NCBI GenBank assembly: GCA_965262425.1
Contig: OZ253536.1
Coordinates: 2,046,001 to 2,110,000 of the forward strand
Direction of reading: 5' to 3'
Source: CAZOZZ01 sp965262425
GTDB taxonomy: Bacteria; Acidobacteriota; Terriglobia; 20CM-2-55-15
DNA length: 64,000 bases
Part shown: positions 55,357 through 64,000 of the stretch, piece by piece
Position numbering within the stretch: the stretch's first letter is position 1
How the letters are laid out: every line of letters starts with the position of its first letter
The notes under the pieces: model-generated
What the model saw: only the letters and a program-made list of their open reading frames with translations
What the model was told of the DNA's origin: nothing
Database searches by the model: none
Translations under genes and position numbers: made by a program

Positions 55357-56836
55357 CAGCCCGTGGTGCAAGTCAACTTCATAGTTAACAACGGACCCCA
55401 TGCGACCGTATCGCGAGGAAGATAGTGGAAGGAGAACGCGATATGGGAATGGGACGGAAAAAGGACCGACAAGCCACGTTATGGGTTGCGACAGCAGAGT
55501 TGCCGCGGACAGCGGGCCACGTGTTCTACGAACGGGTTAACCGAATCTTGGACCAAGCCAAGTTCGACCGGTTCGTCGAAGATGCCTGTGAGCAGTTCTA
55601 CGCTGAGGTGATGGGTCGGCCGAGCGTGGCGCCGGGCAAGTATTTTAGGATGTTGCTGGTGGGCTATTTCGAAGGAATCGATTCGGAGCGTGGCATAGCG
55701 TGGCGGTGTGCCGATTCTCTGAGTTTGCGAGGATTCCTTGGAGTCGGGCTGAGCGAAGGGGTGCCGGATCATTCGACAGTCTCGCGGACGCGACGGTTGA
55801 TCGATCTGGAAACACATGGAAAGGTCTTTTCGTGGATGTTGGGCGTGTTGGCCGGTGAGGGCCTGATCGATGGGAAGACGGTGGGCGTGGATGCATCGAC
55901 ACTGGAAGCCAACGCGGCGATGCGGTCGATCGTACGCCGGGACACCGGAGAAGCCTACAACCAATTCCTGACACGGCTGGCCAAGGCGTCTGGGATCGAG
56001 ACACCGACGCAAACCGAGCTGGGGCGACTCGACCGCAAGCGGTCGAAGAAAGGATCGAACAAAGAGTGGGAGCATCCCCACGACCCGGATGCGCGAATCA
56101 CGAAGATGAAGGACGGACGAACGCATCTGGCCCATAAGGTGGAGCATGCCGCCGACATGAAGACCGGAGCCATCCTGGCGGTCACGGTGCAGGGTGCCGA
56201 TCAGGGCGACACGACGACGATCAAAGAAACGATGATCCAAGCCGCGCATCAGATGGAGACCTTGGCCGCCGATCCTGGATCGAAACTTCGGAACGATGTG
56301 CTCTCCGAACTGGTGGCGGATAAGGGCTATCACAGTAACGATACGTTGACCGGATTCAAAGACCTCAACATTCGCAGCTACATCTCGGAACCGGACCGGG
56401 GCCGACGCAACTGGAAAGATAAGTCCGAAGAAAAACAGGCCGTCTATGCCAACCGGCGACGAATCCGAGGCAACCGGGGCAAGCAATTACTCCGACAGCG
56501 CGGACTGATGTTGGAACGACCGTTCGCACACACGCTGGAAACCGGCGCAATGCGTCGGGTTCACCTCCGACATCGGGACAACATTCTCAAGCGCGTCCTG
56601 ATTCAATATGCCGCTTTGAATCTGAGCCTGATCCTTCGGAACAATTTCGGAAACGGCACACCACGAGGCCTTCAGGGCCAACATGTCATGGCCTTATTCA
56701 CCTTAATACTGCTCTGGAGCCACTGTGAATCGCTCTCGTTCCATCCTCAGCGCTCCAGAATCGATTTAGACGCCGTTCCGTCCGGGCGAAGACCTGAAAC
56801 TCTCAACTCAGAAAACCCCACTTCTGCCACGGGCTG
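55357..56836 (+). mobile_element. IS1182-like element (1480 bp)
   Basis: The ends are CAGCCCGTGGTGCAAGT and, inverted, CAGCCCGTGGCAGAAGT. CTAG lies on both sides (55353-55356, 56837-56840), read as a 4-bp target duplication. The same ends bound the 270-bp MITE at 44172. It sits just upstream of the ADOP permease gene. Confidence 0.85.
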
Positions 56837-56840
56837 CTAG
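55443..56840 (+). CDS. IS1182-like (IS5/IS4-superfamily DDE) transposase
   Basis: 465 residues from ATG 55443 (GGAAGGAG upstream). The N-terminal part RVNRILDQAKFDRFVEDACE, then APGKYFRMLLVGYFEGIDSE, is typical of this group. Catalytic segments are IDGKTVGVDASTLEANAAMR, SELVADKGYHSNDTL and YISEPDRGRRNWK. The stop codon TAG (56838-56840) belongs to the right-hand CTAG target copy, so the gene runs through the very end of the element. Confidence 0.9.
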   Translation: MGMGRKKDRQATLWVATAELPRTAGHVFYERVNRILDQAKFDRFVEDACEQFYAEVMGRPSVAPGKYFRMLLVGYFEGIDSERGIAWRCADSLSLRGFLGVGLSEGVPDHSTVSRTRRLIDLETHGKVFSWMLGVLAGEGLIDGKTVGVDASTLEANAAMRSIVRRDTGEAYNQFLTRLAKASGIETPTQTELGRLDRKRSKKGSNKEWEHPHDPDARITKMKDGRTHLAHKVEHAADMKTGAILAVTVQGADQGDTTTIKETMIQAAHQMETLAADPGSKLRNDVLSELVADKGYHSNDTLTGFKDLNIRSYISEPDRGRRNWKDKSEEKQAVYANRRRIRGNRGKQLLRQRGLMLERPFAHTLETGAMRRVHLRHRDNILKRVLIQYAALNLSLILRNNFGNGTPRGLQGQHVMALFTLILLWSHCESLSFHPQRSRIDLDAVPSGRRPETLNSENPTSATGC

Positions 56841-56891
56841 GTGTCCATGCCGGAATCCAGAGAGAGATGAGGAGACTCGCTGCTGTACCAG

Positions 56892-59166
56892 TTGTGGAGT
56901 GATCTGAGATACGCGGTCCGGTCCCTGATTCGCGCGCCTGGGTTTACCCTGGTGGCGGCGGCGACGCTGGCCATCGGCATCGGGGCCAACACGGCTATCT
57001 TCAGCGTGGTCAACGGAGTGCTTCTCGAGCCTCTGCCCTTTGACGAGCCCGAAGAGTTGGTTGGCGTCTACCATACGGCCCCGGGTCTGGGTTATGACCA
57101 GTTCGACCTCTCACCGGATACCTACGTCCTGATTCGAAACGAGAACGACGTGTTTAGGGAAATGGCCCTGTTCAACTCCAGCAGCGTCAATCTGACCGGT
57201 GACGGCGATCCCTTACGAGTTTCCGCGATCACCGGCACCCGGGAGCTTGCGAATGTTCTGAAGCTGGAGTTCGCCCTGGGAAGGGGGTTCACCCTGGAGG
57301 AAGACCGACCGGGAGGGTCCCCGGTGGTGATCCTCGGATACGACCTCTGGCAAAACCGCTACGGGGGAGACCGGAACGTCCTTGGGACCTCGATCGATCT
57401 AGATGGAACACCCCGGGAAGTCGTCGGGGTGCTTCCCCGCGAATTCGATGTCCTGAACGAGGCGGCTCTGTGGCTCCCTCTTGCCATGGATCCCGACAAC
57501 CCCGACACGGGAAGCTTCGGCCTCGATTCTATTGCCCGGCTCGCTCCCGGGCGAACCGCCGACGTGGCCGAGGCCCTTCTGGCGCCCCTGATCGATCGCC
57601 TCGTGGAAAGCAACGAGGGCGCGGACACATATCTCGCCTTCATCCGAACGGGGCAGCTCGGTATCCTGGTGAACCCGCTCAAAGAGGCCGTCGTCGGCGA
57701 CCTCACCCAACCCCTTTGGATCCTGCTGGGCACGGTCGGCTTCGTTCTGTTGATCGCGTGCGCCAACGTCGCGAACCTGGTACTGGTGCGGGCGGAATCC
57801 AGGCAGAGGGAGATCGCGGTACGAGCGGCTGTGGGGGCCGGCAGGAACGACATCTTCCGCCACTTCATGGCCGAGAGCGCGGTGCTTGCGATTCTGGGCG
57901 GTGGCGGTGGGATCTTTCTCGCCTGGGTAGGTGTGCCTGCCCTGCTCGCTTTGACGCCCGACGGGCTCCCGCGCGCCGGTGAGATCGGCATCGGCGCCCC
58001 GGTTCTGGCATTCACAGGCGGTCTGGTGCTCCTCGCCATGCTCGTCTTCGGAACGGCTCCGGCTCTGCGTTTCTTCGGCGGGAATTACCAGCCGGCGCTC
58101 GGCTCCTCCCGCGGAACCACGGCAGGCCGGAATCGACACCGCGTTCGGAACCTGCTGGTGGCCGGGCAAGCGGCCCTGGCGCTCATCCTGCTGGTGGGTT
58201 CGGGCCTCATGCTTCGATCCTTCGACCAGCTCCAGAGCCTCAATCCCGGATTTGATCCGGAAGGATTACTCACCTTCCAGGTGAACCTTCCCCGGGAGGG
58301 CTACGGGAGTGCCCGCGCGGCGGCCGACTTCAACCAAGAACTCATCGATCGGTTGTCCGGATTGCCGGGTGTCACCTCTGTGAGCGCGGCAAACTACGCG
58401 CCACTGTCGGGCGGAGGCAGCGGTACCGCAGTCCAGGCCGAAGATATCCCATTGAGTCCTGACGAACTGCCGCCCATGCTCTGGTACAAGTACGTGGCTC
58501 CGGACTATTTTCGGACGATGCGGACGCGCCTGATCGCCGGACGCGCTCTGGACCGCGCGGATCATCAGCAAGGGCTCCCGAACATCGTCATCAACAAGGT
58601 CGTGGCGAACCGCCTCTGGCCCGGCCCTCCAGAGGGCGCGCTTGGCAAACGGCTGGGTCCGACCGGGGACGATTCCACCCCCCTCTGGTTCACCGTTGTG
58701 GGAGTAGTGGAAAACGTTGCCGATGACGGTCTCCGGGAGGAGCCCCGGGAACTCATCTACTACTCCATGGTCAGCCCCCGGGGAGATGACGGATGGGTGA
58801 CACGGTCCATGACCTACGTGGTGCGTACGTCGGGGCCGCCGGCATCGCTGGCAGGCCCCGCACGGGCCGAAGTCTGGGCTATGAACCGGAATCTGCCGAT
58901 AGCGGAAATGCAGGATATGGAAACCATCGTTGCCGACTCCACCGCCAGACTATCCTTCACGATGATCTCCCTGGCCATCGCGGCGGCCGTGGCATTGCTT
59001 CTGGGCGGCATCGGGCTCTACGGAGTCCTCTCGTACGTAGTGAACCAACGGACACAGGAGATGGGTGTTCGCATGGCCCTCGGAGCCGAAACGGGACAGG
59101 TCCTCTGGATGGTCGTGCGCCAGGGCATGATGGTGGTCGGGACCGGACTGGTCATGGGTATCGCGG
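56892..59166 (+). pseudogene. ADOP-type FtsX/MacB permease, 5' part, split by IS4-family copy B
   Basis: From TTG 56892 the frame reads LWSDLRYAVRSLIRAPGFTL, then LAIGIGANTAIFSVVNGVLL, the standard opening of ADOP proteins (acidobacterial duplicated orphan permeases). A MacB periplasmic region precedes a first FtsX bundle (LLGTVGFVLLIACANVANLV), and a second begins at LAIAAAVALLLGGIGLYGVL, then EMGVRMALGAETGQVL. The frame meets the IS at 59167 inside the penultimate membrane helix (GTGLVMGIAA). Such proteins have no ATPase of their own. Start uncertain; CTG codons precede the TTG. Confidence 0.88.
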
Positions 59167-60645
59167 CACTGCTGTCCAAATTAGCGGCAACCACGGCCAG
59201 TCGGTGTTGATTCCAATAGAGATAGATCTCCCCTGAAGGGCTGGTGAGAATCAGCCCCCCCTGCCAGCAATGGGCGACGGCCGTGTCGGATTTCAGATGC
59301 TGTCCAAAAGAGTGCGCGTGTAAGCGATGAGTTACCTCGATTCTGAAAGAGATGCTGTCCAAACTACCGGTTCCATTCCAGCGCCAACTGCTGGGCTTGG
59401 ATTTGGGCCAGCGCGGGCGGGCCTTCAAACGGGACGTCGAGCCAGGCGTTGAGATCACGATAAACGAACAACTGGTGCCGGAGCAGGGCGACCAGATTGG
59501 ACAAGGACCATCCGAAGGTGGACCTCAACTGGAGGTATTTCAGCAGCAACATCGCGATCAGGGCCGTCCAGATCTGGGTCTTCACCGCATTGGGGCTGGT
59601 CCCGAGGAACGTTTTGATCTTCAGATTCTGCTTCAGCGCCTTAAAAAACAACTCCACCGACCAACGATCCTTATAGATGGCGGCAATCGTGGTTGCACCG
59701 AAATCGAGGTGGTTGGTCAGGAAGATGATCGATTGCTCCTTCTCCGGAACCCACACCTCGACGAGCCGGAAGAAATATTCCTCACGGGCTTGGGCATGAT
59801 GGGGAAAGAACACCACTTGATCTTTGAGGATGTTCCGGTTCTTCGGAACCGGCCGATCTTCGATGACTTCCACTACGGCGTTGCGTTTCAGCCGGGACAC
59901 GAAGTACACCCCCTGGCGCGTCAATTCCACGAACCAGTCGTAGTCCATATAGCCGCGGTCGATCGCCAATACCGTTCCCGGCTCGAATCGCATCTGCCGC
60001 GCCACCTTGATGTCGCTGCTCTTGCCCTCGGTGATCACGGCAAACGAAGGCAGGTAACCATCGTGATCCAGCAGCAGGTGCAGCTTGATCGCCCCCTTGG
60101 TCCGCCGAAACTTCGCCCAGTCGAACAGCGACATCGACAGGTCGATGACGCTCGAGTCCAAGCTCATCAGTTTGTTCTTGAACCGGAACTTCTTCCCGCC
60201 ACGCTGGGCCGCCACGCCCTGACATTTCTCTAGCAACTGCCCGAACACCGTCTGATAAAGCTGCCACGGCCGGTGTCGATTAGCGTAGGACAGCGTCGAT
60301 CGTTTCGGCGCTTCCTCCAACCCCAGATGTCGCAGTTTCCCTTCCACGCTCGCCAGACCGCCGCAGATCTCCCGCAGCGAATGGGCCCGTCCCAACTGGC
60401 AGAACAACATCGCGATGAACTGGCTCCAGCTCGCGAATCCACGCGCATGCCGCTGGGCCTGATGATCCTGAACCGCCTTCTCAAACTCCAGGCGCGGAAA
60501 TAGTTGCAACAACTGGGAGAAAATGCTGGAAAATCGTTTCATGGTTGGGCCCTCCCCACGGATTGATTTCTCGTGTTGGAAAAACCAATCTTACGAGGCC
60601 GGGCTCAACCTACTCAATTCCTAAAAGCTAATTTGGACAAGAGTG
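59167..60645 (-). mobile_element. IS4-family element, copy B (1479 bp)
   Basis: Same ends and length as copy A. The 9-bp target GTATCGCGG is duplicated at 59158-59166 and 60646-60654. Differs from copy A by at least one base near 60557. Confidence 0.95.
59364..60542 (-). CDS. IS4-family transposase (copy B)
   Basis: 392 residues, translated identically to the copy at 22337. It has the DUF4372 N terminus, VLAIDRGYMDYDWF and the YKDRWSVELFFKALK signature. Intact, and opposite to the permease gene it splits. Confidence 0.95.
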   Translation of the reverse strand: MKRFSSIFSQLLQLFPRLEFEKAVQDHQAQRHARGFASWSQFIAMLFCQLGRAHSLREICGGLASVEGKLRHLGLEEAPKRSTLSYANRHRPWQLYQTVFGQLLEKCQGVAAQRGGKKFRFKNKLMSLDSSVIDLSMSLFDWAKFRRTKGAIKLHLLLDHDGYLPSFAVITEGKSSDIKVARQMRFEPGTVLAIDRGYMDYDWFVELTRQGVYFVSRLKRNAVVEVIEDRPVPKNRNILKDQVVFFPHHAQAREEYFFRLVEVWVPEKEQSIIFLTNHLDFGATTIAAIYKDRWSVELFFKALKQNLKIKTFLGTSPNAVKTQIWTALIAMLLLKYLQLRSTFGWSLSNLVALLRHQLFVYRDLNAWLDVPFEGPPALAQIQAQQLALEWNR

Positions 60646-60654
60646 GTATCGCGG

Positions 60655-60830
60655 CATCGCTGTACCTCGGCCGGGTTCTCGAAAGCCTGCTCTATGGAAC
60701 CGCGCCTAACGATCCTCTCACGTTCGTCGCCACTTCCGGGGTCCTGCTCTTGGTGGGCTTTCTGGCAAGCTATGTGCCGGCCAGGAGAGCGTCGGCCATC
60801 AATCCTATGGAGGCCCTCCGAGCCGAGTAG
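60655..60830 (+). pseudogene. ADOP-type permease, 3' part
   Basis: It continues in frame from 59166 as GIAASLYLGRVLESLLYGTA and ends LLLVGFLASYVPARRASAIN, then PMEALRAE, the family's invariant C terminus. Rejoined, the gene encodes about 816 residues, the normal ADOP length. Confidence 0.88.
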
Positions 60831-60981
60831 TTATCCATCGTTCTTCAATTGATCTCGCCTCCCGGACTGTGCTTTATTGTGGGTGGCCGCGTAGGCCCCC
60901 AGCCTACCAAACAAGTCGGACCGGTGTGCCTCCTCCAGACGGACATGGAGGCTCCGGCCGCCAAAGAAGGAGAAGAAGATC

Positions 60982-61860
60982 ATGTGCGATGAGATGACAG
61001 TTAAGGATGCAAACAAGTTCCTCGGAGGGACCGGGAGTCTGACACGGCGACAGTTCAGCACGCTGTCGGTCGGCGTGGGGTTGTCCATGCTTCTGCCGAA
61101 AGCCGCCCATGCGCAAGCCGTGACGGAAGTGGATGTCGATGTCCCGACACCGGACGGAACCGCAGATTCTTATTTCGTGCATCCGTCAAGCGGGGCGCAT
61201 GCCGGCGTCATTATCTGGCCGGACATACTGGGCTTACGCCCCGCCTTCAGAATGATGGGACGGCGGCTCGCCGAATCGGGCTATTCGGTCCTGGTCGTCA
61301 ACCCGTTCTACCGTAGCGCCAGGGCCCCGGTTGTTTCCGAGGGTGCAAGCTTCCAGGACGACGAGACTCGCAACATCGTCCTGCCAATGGCGCGGGCGCT
61401 GAACCCCGAAACGAACGTGACCGATGCCAGAGCCTTTGTGAGTTTCCTGGACCAGCAGGATGCCGTCGACACGAACCGAAAAATCGGGACCACGGGCTAC
61501 TGTATGGGCGGTCCGATCACGATGCGCACTGCAGGCGCAGTCCCCGAGCGTGTTGGGGCCGGCGCGTCCTTCCACGGTGGCGGGTTGGTAACCGACGCGC
61601 CCGATAGTCCGCACTCGCTGGTTCCGAACATGAACGCGCACTTTCTGTTCGCGATTGCCGCCAATGATGACGAACGCGATCCGGAAGCAAAGAATGTGCT
61701 CCGGGAATCCTACGCCAGCGCGGAGCTCCCGGCAGAAATCGAGGTTTACGAGGACACGCTACATGGCTGGTGCCCGCCAGATTCGGCCGTGTACAACCAG
61801 GCCCAGGCGGAACGCGCGTGGAGCCGGTTACTGGTCCTGTTCGAAGCTGCTCTGCGGTAG
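60982..61860 (+). CDS. Exported dienelactone hydrolase-family protein (Tat signal)
   Basis: 292 residues. LTRRQFSTLSVGVGLSMLL is a twin-arginine signal. The nucleophile elbow GTTGYCMGGPITM carries Cys, as in dienelactone hydrolases, and EVYEDTLHGWCPPDSAVYNQ carries the catalytic His; the Asp is likely in ANDDERD. AAGGAG lies upstream of the ATG, with further GA-rich sequence. Substrate unknown; no aromatic-degradation genes nearby. The TAG stop starts a palindromic repeat now opened by IS630 copy 2. Confidence 0.9.
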   Translation: MCDEMTVKDANKFLGGTGSLTRRQFSTLSVGVGLSMLLPKAAHAQAVTEVDVDVPTPDGTADSYFVHPSSGAHAGVIIWPDILGLRPAFRMMGRRLAESGYSVLVVNPFYRSARAPVVSEGASFQDDETRNIVLPMARALNPETNVTDARAFVSFLDQQDAVDTNRKIGTTGYCMGGPITMRTAGAVPERVGAGASFHGGGLVTDAPDSPHSLVPNMNAHFLFAIAANDDERDPEAKNVLRESYASAELPAEIEVYEDTLHGWCPPDSAVYNQAQAERAWSRLLVLFEAALR

Positions 61861-61879
61861 GAGCCTGCGCCGGCTCCTA

Positions 61880-63030
61880 GTGGTCCCCGTCAAACAGACT
61901 GTAACTTATCGAGCTTCTTTCGGGCACGTTGAACTTTTTCAAGAATATCGGAAGCCGTTGCGGTCCAAATGAAGGGCTTCGGGTTCTGATTGTGACCCCC
62001 GACATATTCCTCCACGGCCTGGATTAGCTCAGGAACCGAATGGAAAACCCCGCGCCGAAGCCGTTGTTCGGAAAGATCCCGGAAGAAGCGTTCGACCATG
62101 TTCAGCCAGGATGCACTGGTCGGTGTGAAGTGCACATGAAAGCGCGTGTTGCGCTTCAACCAGTTGACGACTTTCTGATGTTTGTGCGTGGCGTAGTTGT
62201 CGCAAATGATATGGATCTGTTTGTCTTTCGGCACGGAACGTTTGATCTGATTGAGAAACCGGATCCATTCCTGATGACGATGCTTCGGCATACAGGTCCC
62301 GATAATCGAGCCGTCCAGCGTATTGAGCGCGGCGAACATCGTGGTCGTCCCGTTGCGTTTGTAGTCGTGGGTGAGGGTGCCGCACCGCCCCTTCTTCAGA
62401 GGTAACCCGGGTTGCGTGCGGTCCAGGGCCTGCATCTGGCTCTTCTCATCGCAGGACAAAACAATGGCGTTTTCCGGAGGGTTCAGATACAAACCGACCA
62501 CATCCTCCAACTTCTCGACAAATTGTTTGTCGTTGGAAAGTTTGAAGGTGCGTGCCAGATGAGGCTTCAAGCCATGAGCCCGCCAGATTCTCCCTACCGT
62601 GGACTCGCTGACGCCGGTTGCCCTGGCCATCAAGGACCGGCTCCAGTGCGTGGCGTTCGGAGGCTTCCCTTCGACCGTCTTCTTCACGATCCGGGCCCGC
62701 TTCCGGCGGCCGATCGAGGGAATCCGTCCACTGCGGGAAGCGTCCTTTTCGATTCCCCCGAGGCCATCTTCAACGAAACGATCGCGCCAACGTCCGGCCT
62801 TTTGACGAGTGATGTCCAACTTGGCAGCGATCTCCTGATTGTCCAGACCCCCGGCGGCCAGCAAGACAATTCGAGATCGTTCCGCCAACCGGACCGCCAC
62901 ACTGCGGCTTCGGCTCAGTCGCTCCAGTTCCTTCCGCACAGGAATGTCCAATTTAATCGTCGGTGCTCTCCTCATATATACTCAGACGTAGGAAAGCTGA
63001 ATAAGTTACATTAACTGTGACGGACTACAC
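61880..63030 (-). mobile_element. IS630-family element, copy 2 (1151 bp)
   Basis: Ends and length equal copy 1. TA flanks at 61878-61879 and 63031-63032, again in a CTAG. Confidence 0.95.
61890..62975 (-). CDS. IS630-family transposase (copy 2)
   Basis: 361 residues, the same translation as at 737-1822, with LSCDEKSQ, HIICDNYATHK and SWLNMVERFF as catalytic segments. Intact; with copy 1 it could mobilise the interrupted copy 3. Confidence 0.95.
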   Translation of the reverse strand: MRRAPTIKLDIPVRKELERLSRSRSVAVRLAERSRIVLLAAGGLDNQEIAAKLDITRQKAGRWRDRFVEDGLGGIEKDASRSGRIPSIGRRKRARIVKKTVEGKPPNATHWSRSLMARATGVSESTVGRIWRAHGLKPHLARTFKLSNDKQFVEKLEDVVGLYLNPPENAIVLSCDEKSQMQALDRTQPGLPLKKGRCGTLTHDYKRNGTTTMFAALNTLDGSIIGTCMPKHRHQEWIRFLNQIKRSVPKDKQIHIICDNYATHKHQKVVNWLKRNTRFHVHFTPTSASWLNMVERFFRDLSEQRLRRGVFHSVPELIQAVEEYVGGHNQNPKPFIWTATASDILEKVQRARKKLDKLQSV

Positions 63031-63056
63031 TAGGAGCCGGTAGCAGGCCTGGAATT

Positions 63057-63965
63057 TCACGGCCGGGGACGATTCACGTAAGTGCCATAGCGCGTCGCCC
63101 GGCCGATGCGATTGAAATACTCGTAAGCTGTTCGTGAAATCCGGGCGATCAACTCGGACGCTTCATCGTCCAGACCGAAATTCTCCATCACGACAACAAT
63201 GTAGGGACGTTCTGGCAGTTCGACGATGGCCCATTCGGTGGATACGCCTGCAATTCCACCGGGCTTGAACGGCACGGGAATGTTACCCGGCAGGACGGAG
63301 TTGACACCACCACTCTTGCGCTTCCGCAGAATCGACAGGATCGCGTCGGATTCGTCTCTTCCCAGAAACTCGCCCTCGTAGAGCATCTCCATGATCCGGG
63401 CAGCCTCGGCCGGTGTGGAGGTGTTCTCGTCTCCGCGAAGCGATGCCGCCTGGTCGATCATCCGGCGCCGCAGCCGAGTCTTTTCAAGTCCAAGCGACTG
63501 CATCGTCCGGTTGACGTTCTCCATGCCGACCAGATCGATAAGGATGTTCGTTGCCGTGTTGTCGCTGACCAGAACCATCAGGACGGCGAGATCGCCGATC
63601 GCCAGTTCCGACGTGCTGTCGCCCAGTTCCTTGAGTACGCCGCTCCCTCCCACTTGATGGGCGCTGCTGACTTCGAGCTTGTCTGTCAGCCGAAACCGCC
63701 CTTCCCCCGCCTGCTTGTAAACTTCCATCAAGATCGGAATCTTGATCGCACTCCCCTGCGGAAAAACAAAATCGTCGTTGGCGCTAAAACGTTCGCCACT
63801 GGTCAGATCAAGAACGACAACACCGGCAGCCCCCCGGGTGCTTGAAGCAATCTCCCCAAGACGGGCATGCGTTTTCTCGCGAATCACGTCCCAATTCTCT
63901 TCCTGAGCAACAAGATCCGTGGACGCGAGGGCAGCGATCACGACCAGCAAAGCAGCTTTCTTCAC
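63057..63965 (-). CDS. Exported serine hydrolase of the class A beta-lactamase fold
   Basis: 302 residues from GTG 63965; the ATG at 63974 lies too close to the GGAAGG ribosome site. A signal peptide (KAALLVVIAALASTDLVAQ) is followed by the class A layout. The active Ser is in PQGSAIKIPILMEVYKQAG (SxxK), SDN is in LMVLVSDNTATNILID, an acidic omega-loop candidate is RGDENTSTPAEAARIM, and KPGG is in PVPFKPGGIAGVS, replacing the usual KTG. True beta-lactamases normally keep KT/SG, so the activity may differ. It is convergent with the dienelactone hydrolase gene. Confidence 0.85.
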   Translation of the reverse strand: MKKAALLVVIAALASTDLVAQEENWDVIREKTHARLGEIASSTRGAAGVVVLDLTSGERFSANDDFVFPQGSAIKIPILMEVYKQAGEGRFRLTDKLEVSSAHQVGGSGVLKELGDSTSELAIGDLAVLMVLVSDNTATNILIDLVGMENVNRTMQSLGLEKTRLRRRMIDQAASLRGDENTSTPAEAARIMEMLYEGEFLGRDESDAILSILRKRKSGGVNSVLPGNIPVPFKPGGIAGVSTEWAIVELPERPYIVVVMENFGLDDEASELIARISRTAYEYFNRIGRATRYGTYVNRPRP

Positions 63966-64000
63966 AACGACCATCCTTCCCGGAAAACGGTTTTGAAAAC

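Larger units (their letters stand above)
61860..63040. repeat. Palindrome split at its centre by IS630 copy 2
   Basis: CCGGCTCC (61870-61877), TA, then after the IS TA and GGAGCCGG (63033-63040). Rejoined, it is the perfect 18-bp palindrome CCGGCTCCTAGGAGCCGG. The left side also has GGAGCCTGCGC, the start of the ~70-bp repeat family. It may have been a terminator between the two flanking genes. Confidence 0.75.

Overview
The window reads as a chromosomal segment of an Acidobacteriota bacterium, inferred from gene content. It carries an ADOP-type FtsX/MacB permease, several Ser/Thr kinases fused to TPR or WD40-like sensor regions, a Sigma70_ECF factor next to one kinase, a DUF4097 protein and many secreted enzymes. 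No rRNA, tRNA or CRISPR array was seen. The main theme is heavy, layered and apparently recent insertion by mobile elements.

Layout. 1-2540: two-component genes, with IS630 copy 1 between a frameshifted NarL-type regulator and a sensor-kinase start that runs off the window. 2846-6163: secreted zinc metalloprotease, then a nested repeat block holding 317-bp MITE copy 1. 6181-18112: thioredoxin-like/DinB pair, creatininase-like protein, Na/Pi symporter and PhoU, tetrapyrrole genes (hemD, precorrin-2 dehydrogenase, truncated cobA), DUF4097 protein and kinase, proline racemase-family enzyme, and a broken Rieske ferredoxin. 18140-19321: decayed transposase. 19322-25251: secreted metalloprotease-like protein, ECF sigma factor, and a kinase-TPR gene split by IS4-family copy A. 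25452-29490: IS1380 and a mosaic of fragments including a TIR/NDT-like gene hit three times. 29548-42365: ordinary genes (hydrolase, TPR/heme protein, lactate permease, YbaN, SDR, arylsulfotransferase-like lipoprotein, pntA1-pntA2-pntB, soxCD-like pair) with MITE copy 3. 42366-47847: decayed kinase-WD40 paralogs, two toxin-antitoxin pairs and a 270-bp fold-back MITE. 47848-54640: two NHL beta-propeller genes, one frameshifted and one split inside its signal peptide by IS630 copy 3, which itself carries an IS21. 54843-63965: frameshifted secreted protein, IS1182-like element, ADOP gene split by IS4 copy B, dienelactone hydrolase, IS630 copy 2 at the centre of a palindrome, and a beta-lactamase-like hydrolase.

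Reading the element ends gives exact boundaries. IS630 is 1151 bp (TA, always within CTAG). The IS4-family element is 1479 bp with 9-bp target duplications. IS21 is 2922 bp with a 5-bp duplication. The ISL3-like MITE is 317 bp in all three copies with 8-bp duplications. The IS1182-like element, its 270-bp MITE and the IS1380 element are all flanked by CTAG. Three host genes (kinase-TPR, ADOP permease, NHL lipoprotein) rejoin in frame when the insertion and one target copy are removed. Function statements are family-level inferences from sequence; no database search was possible.
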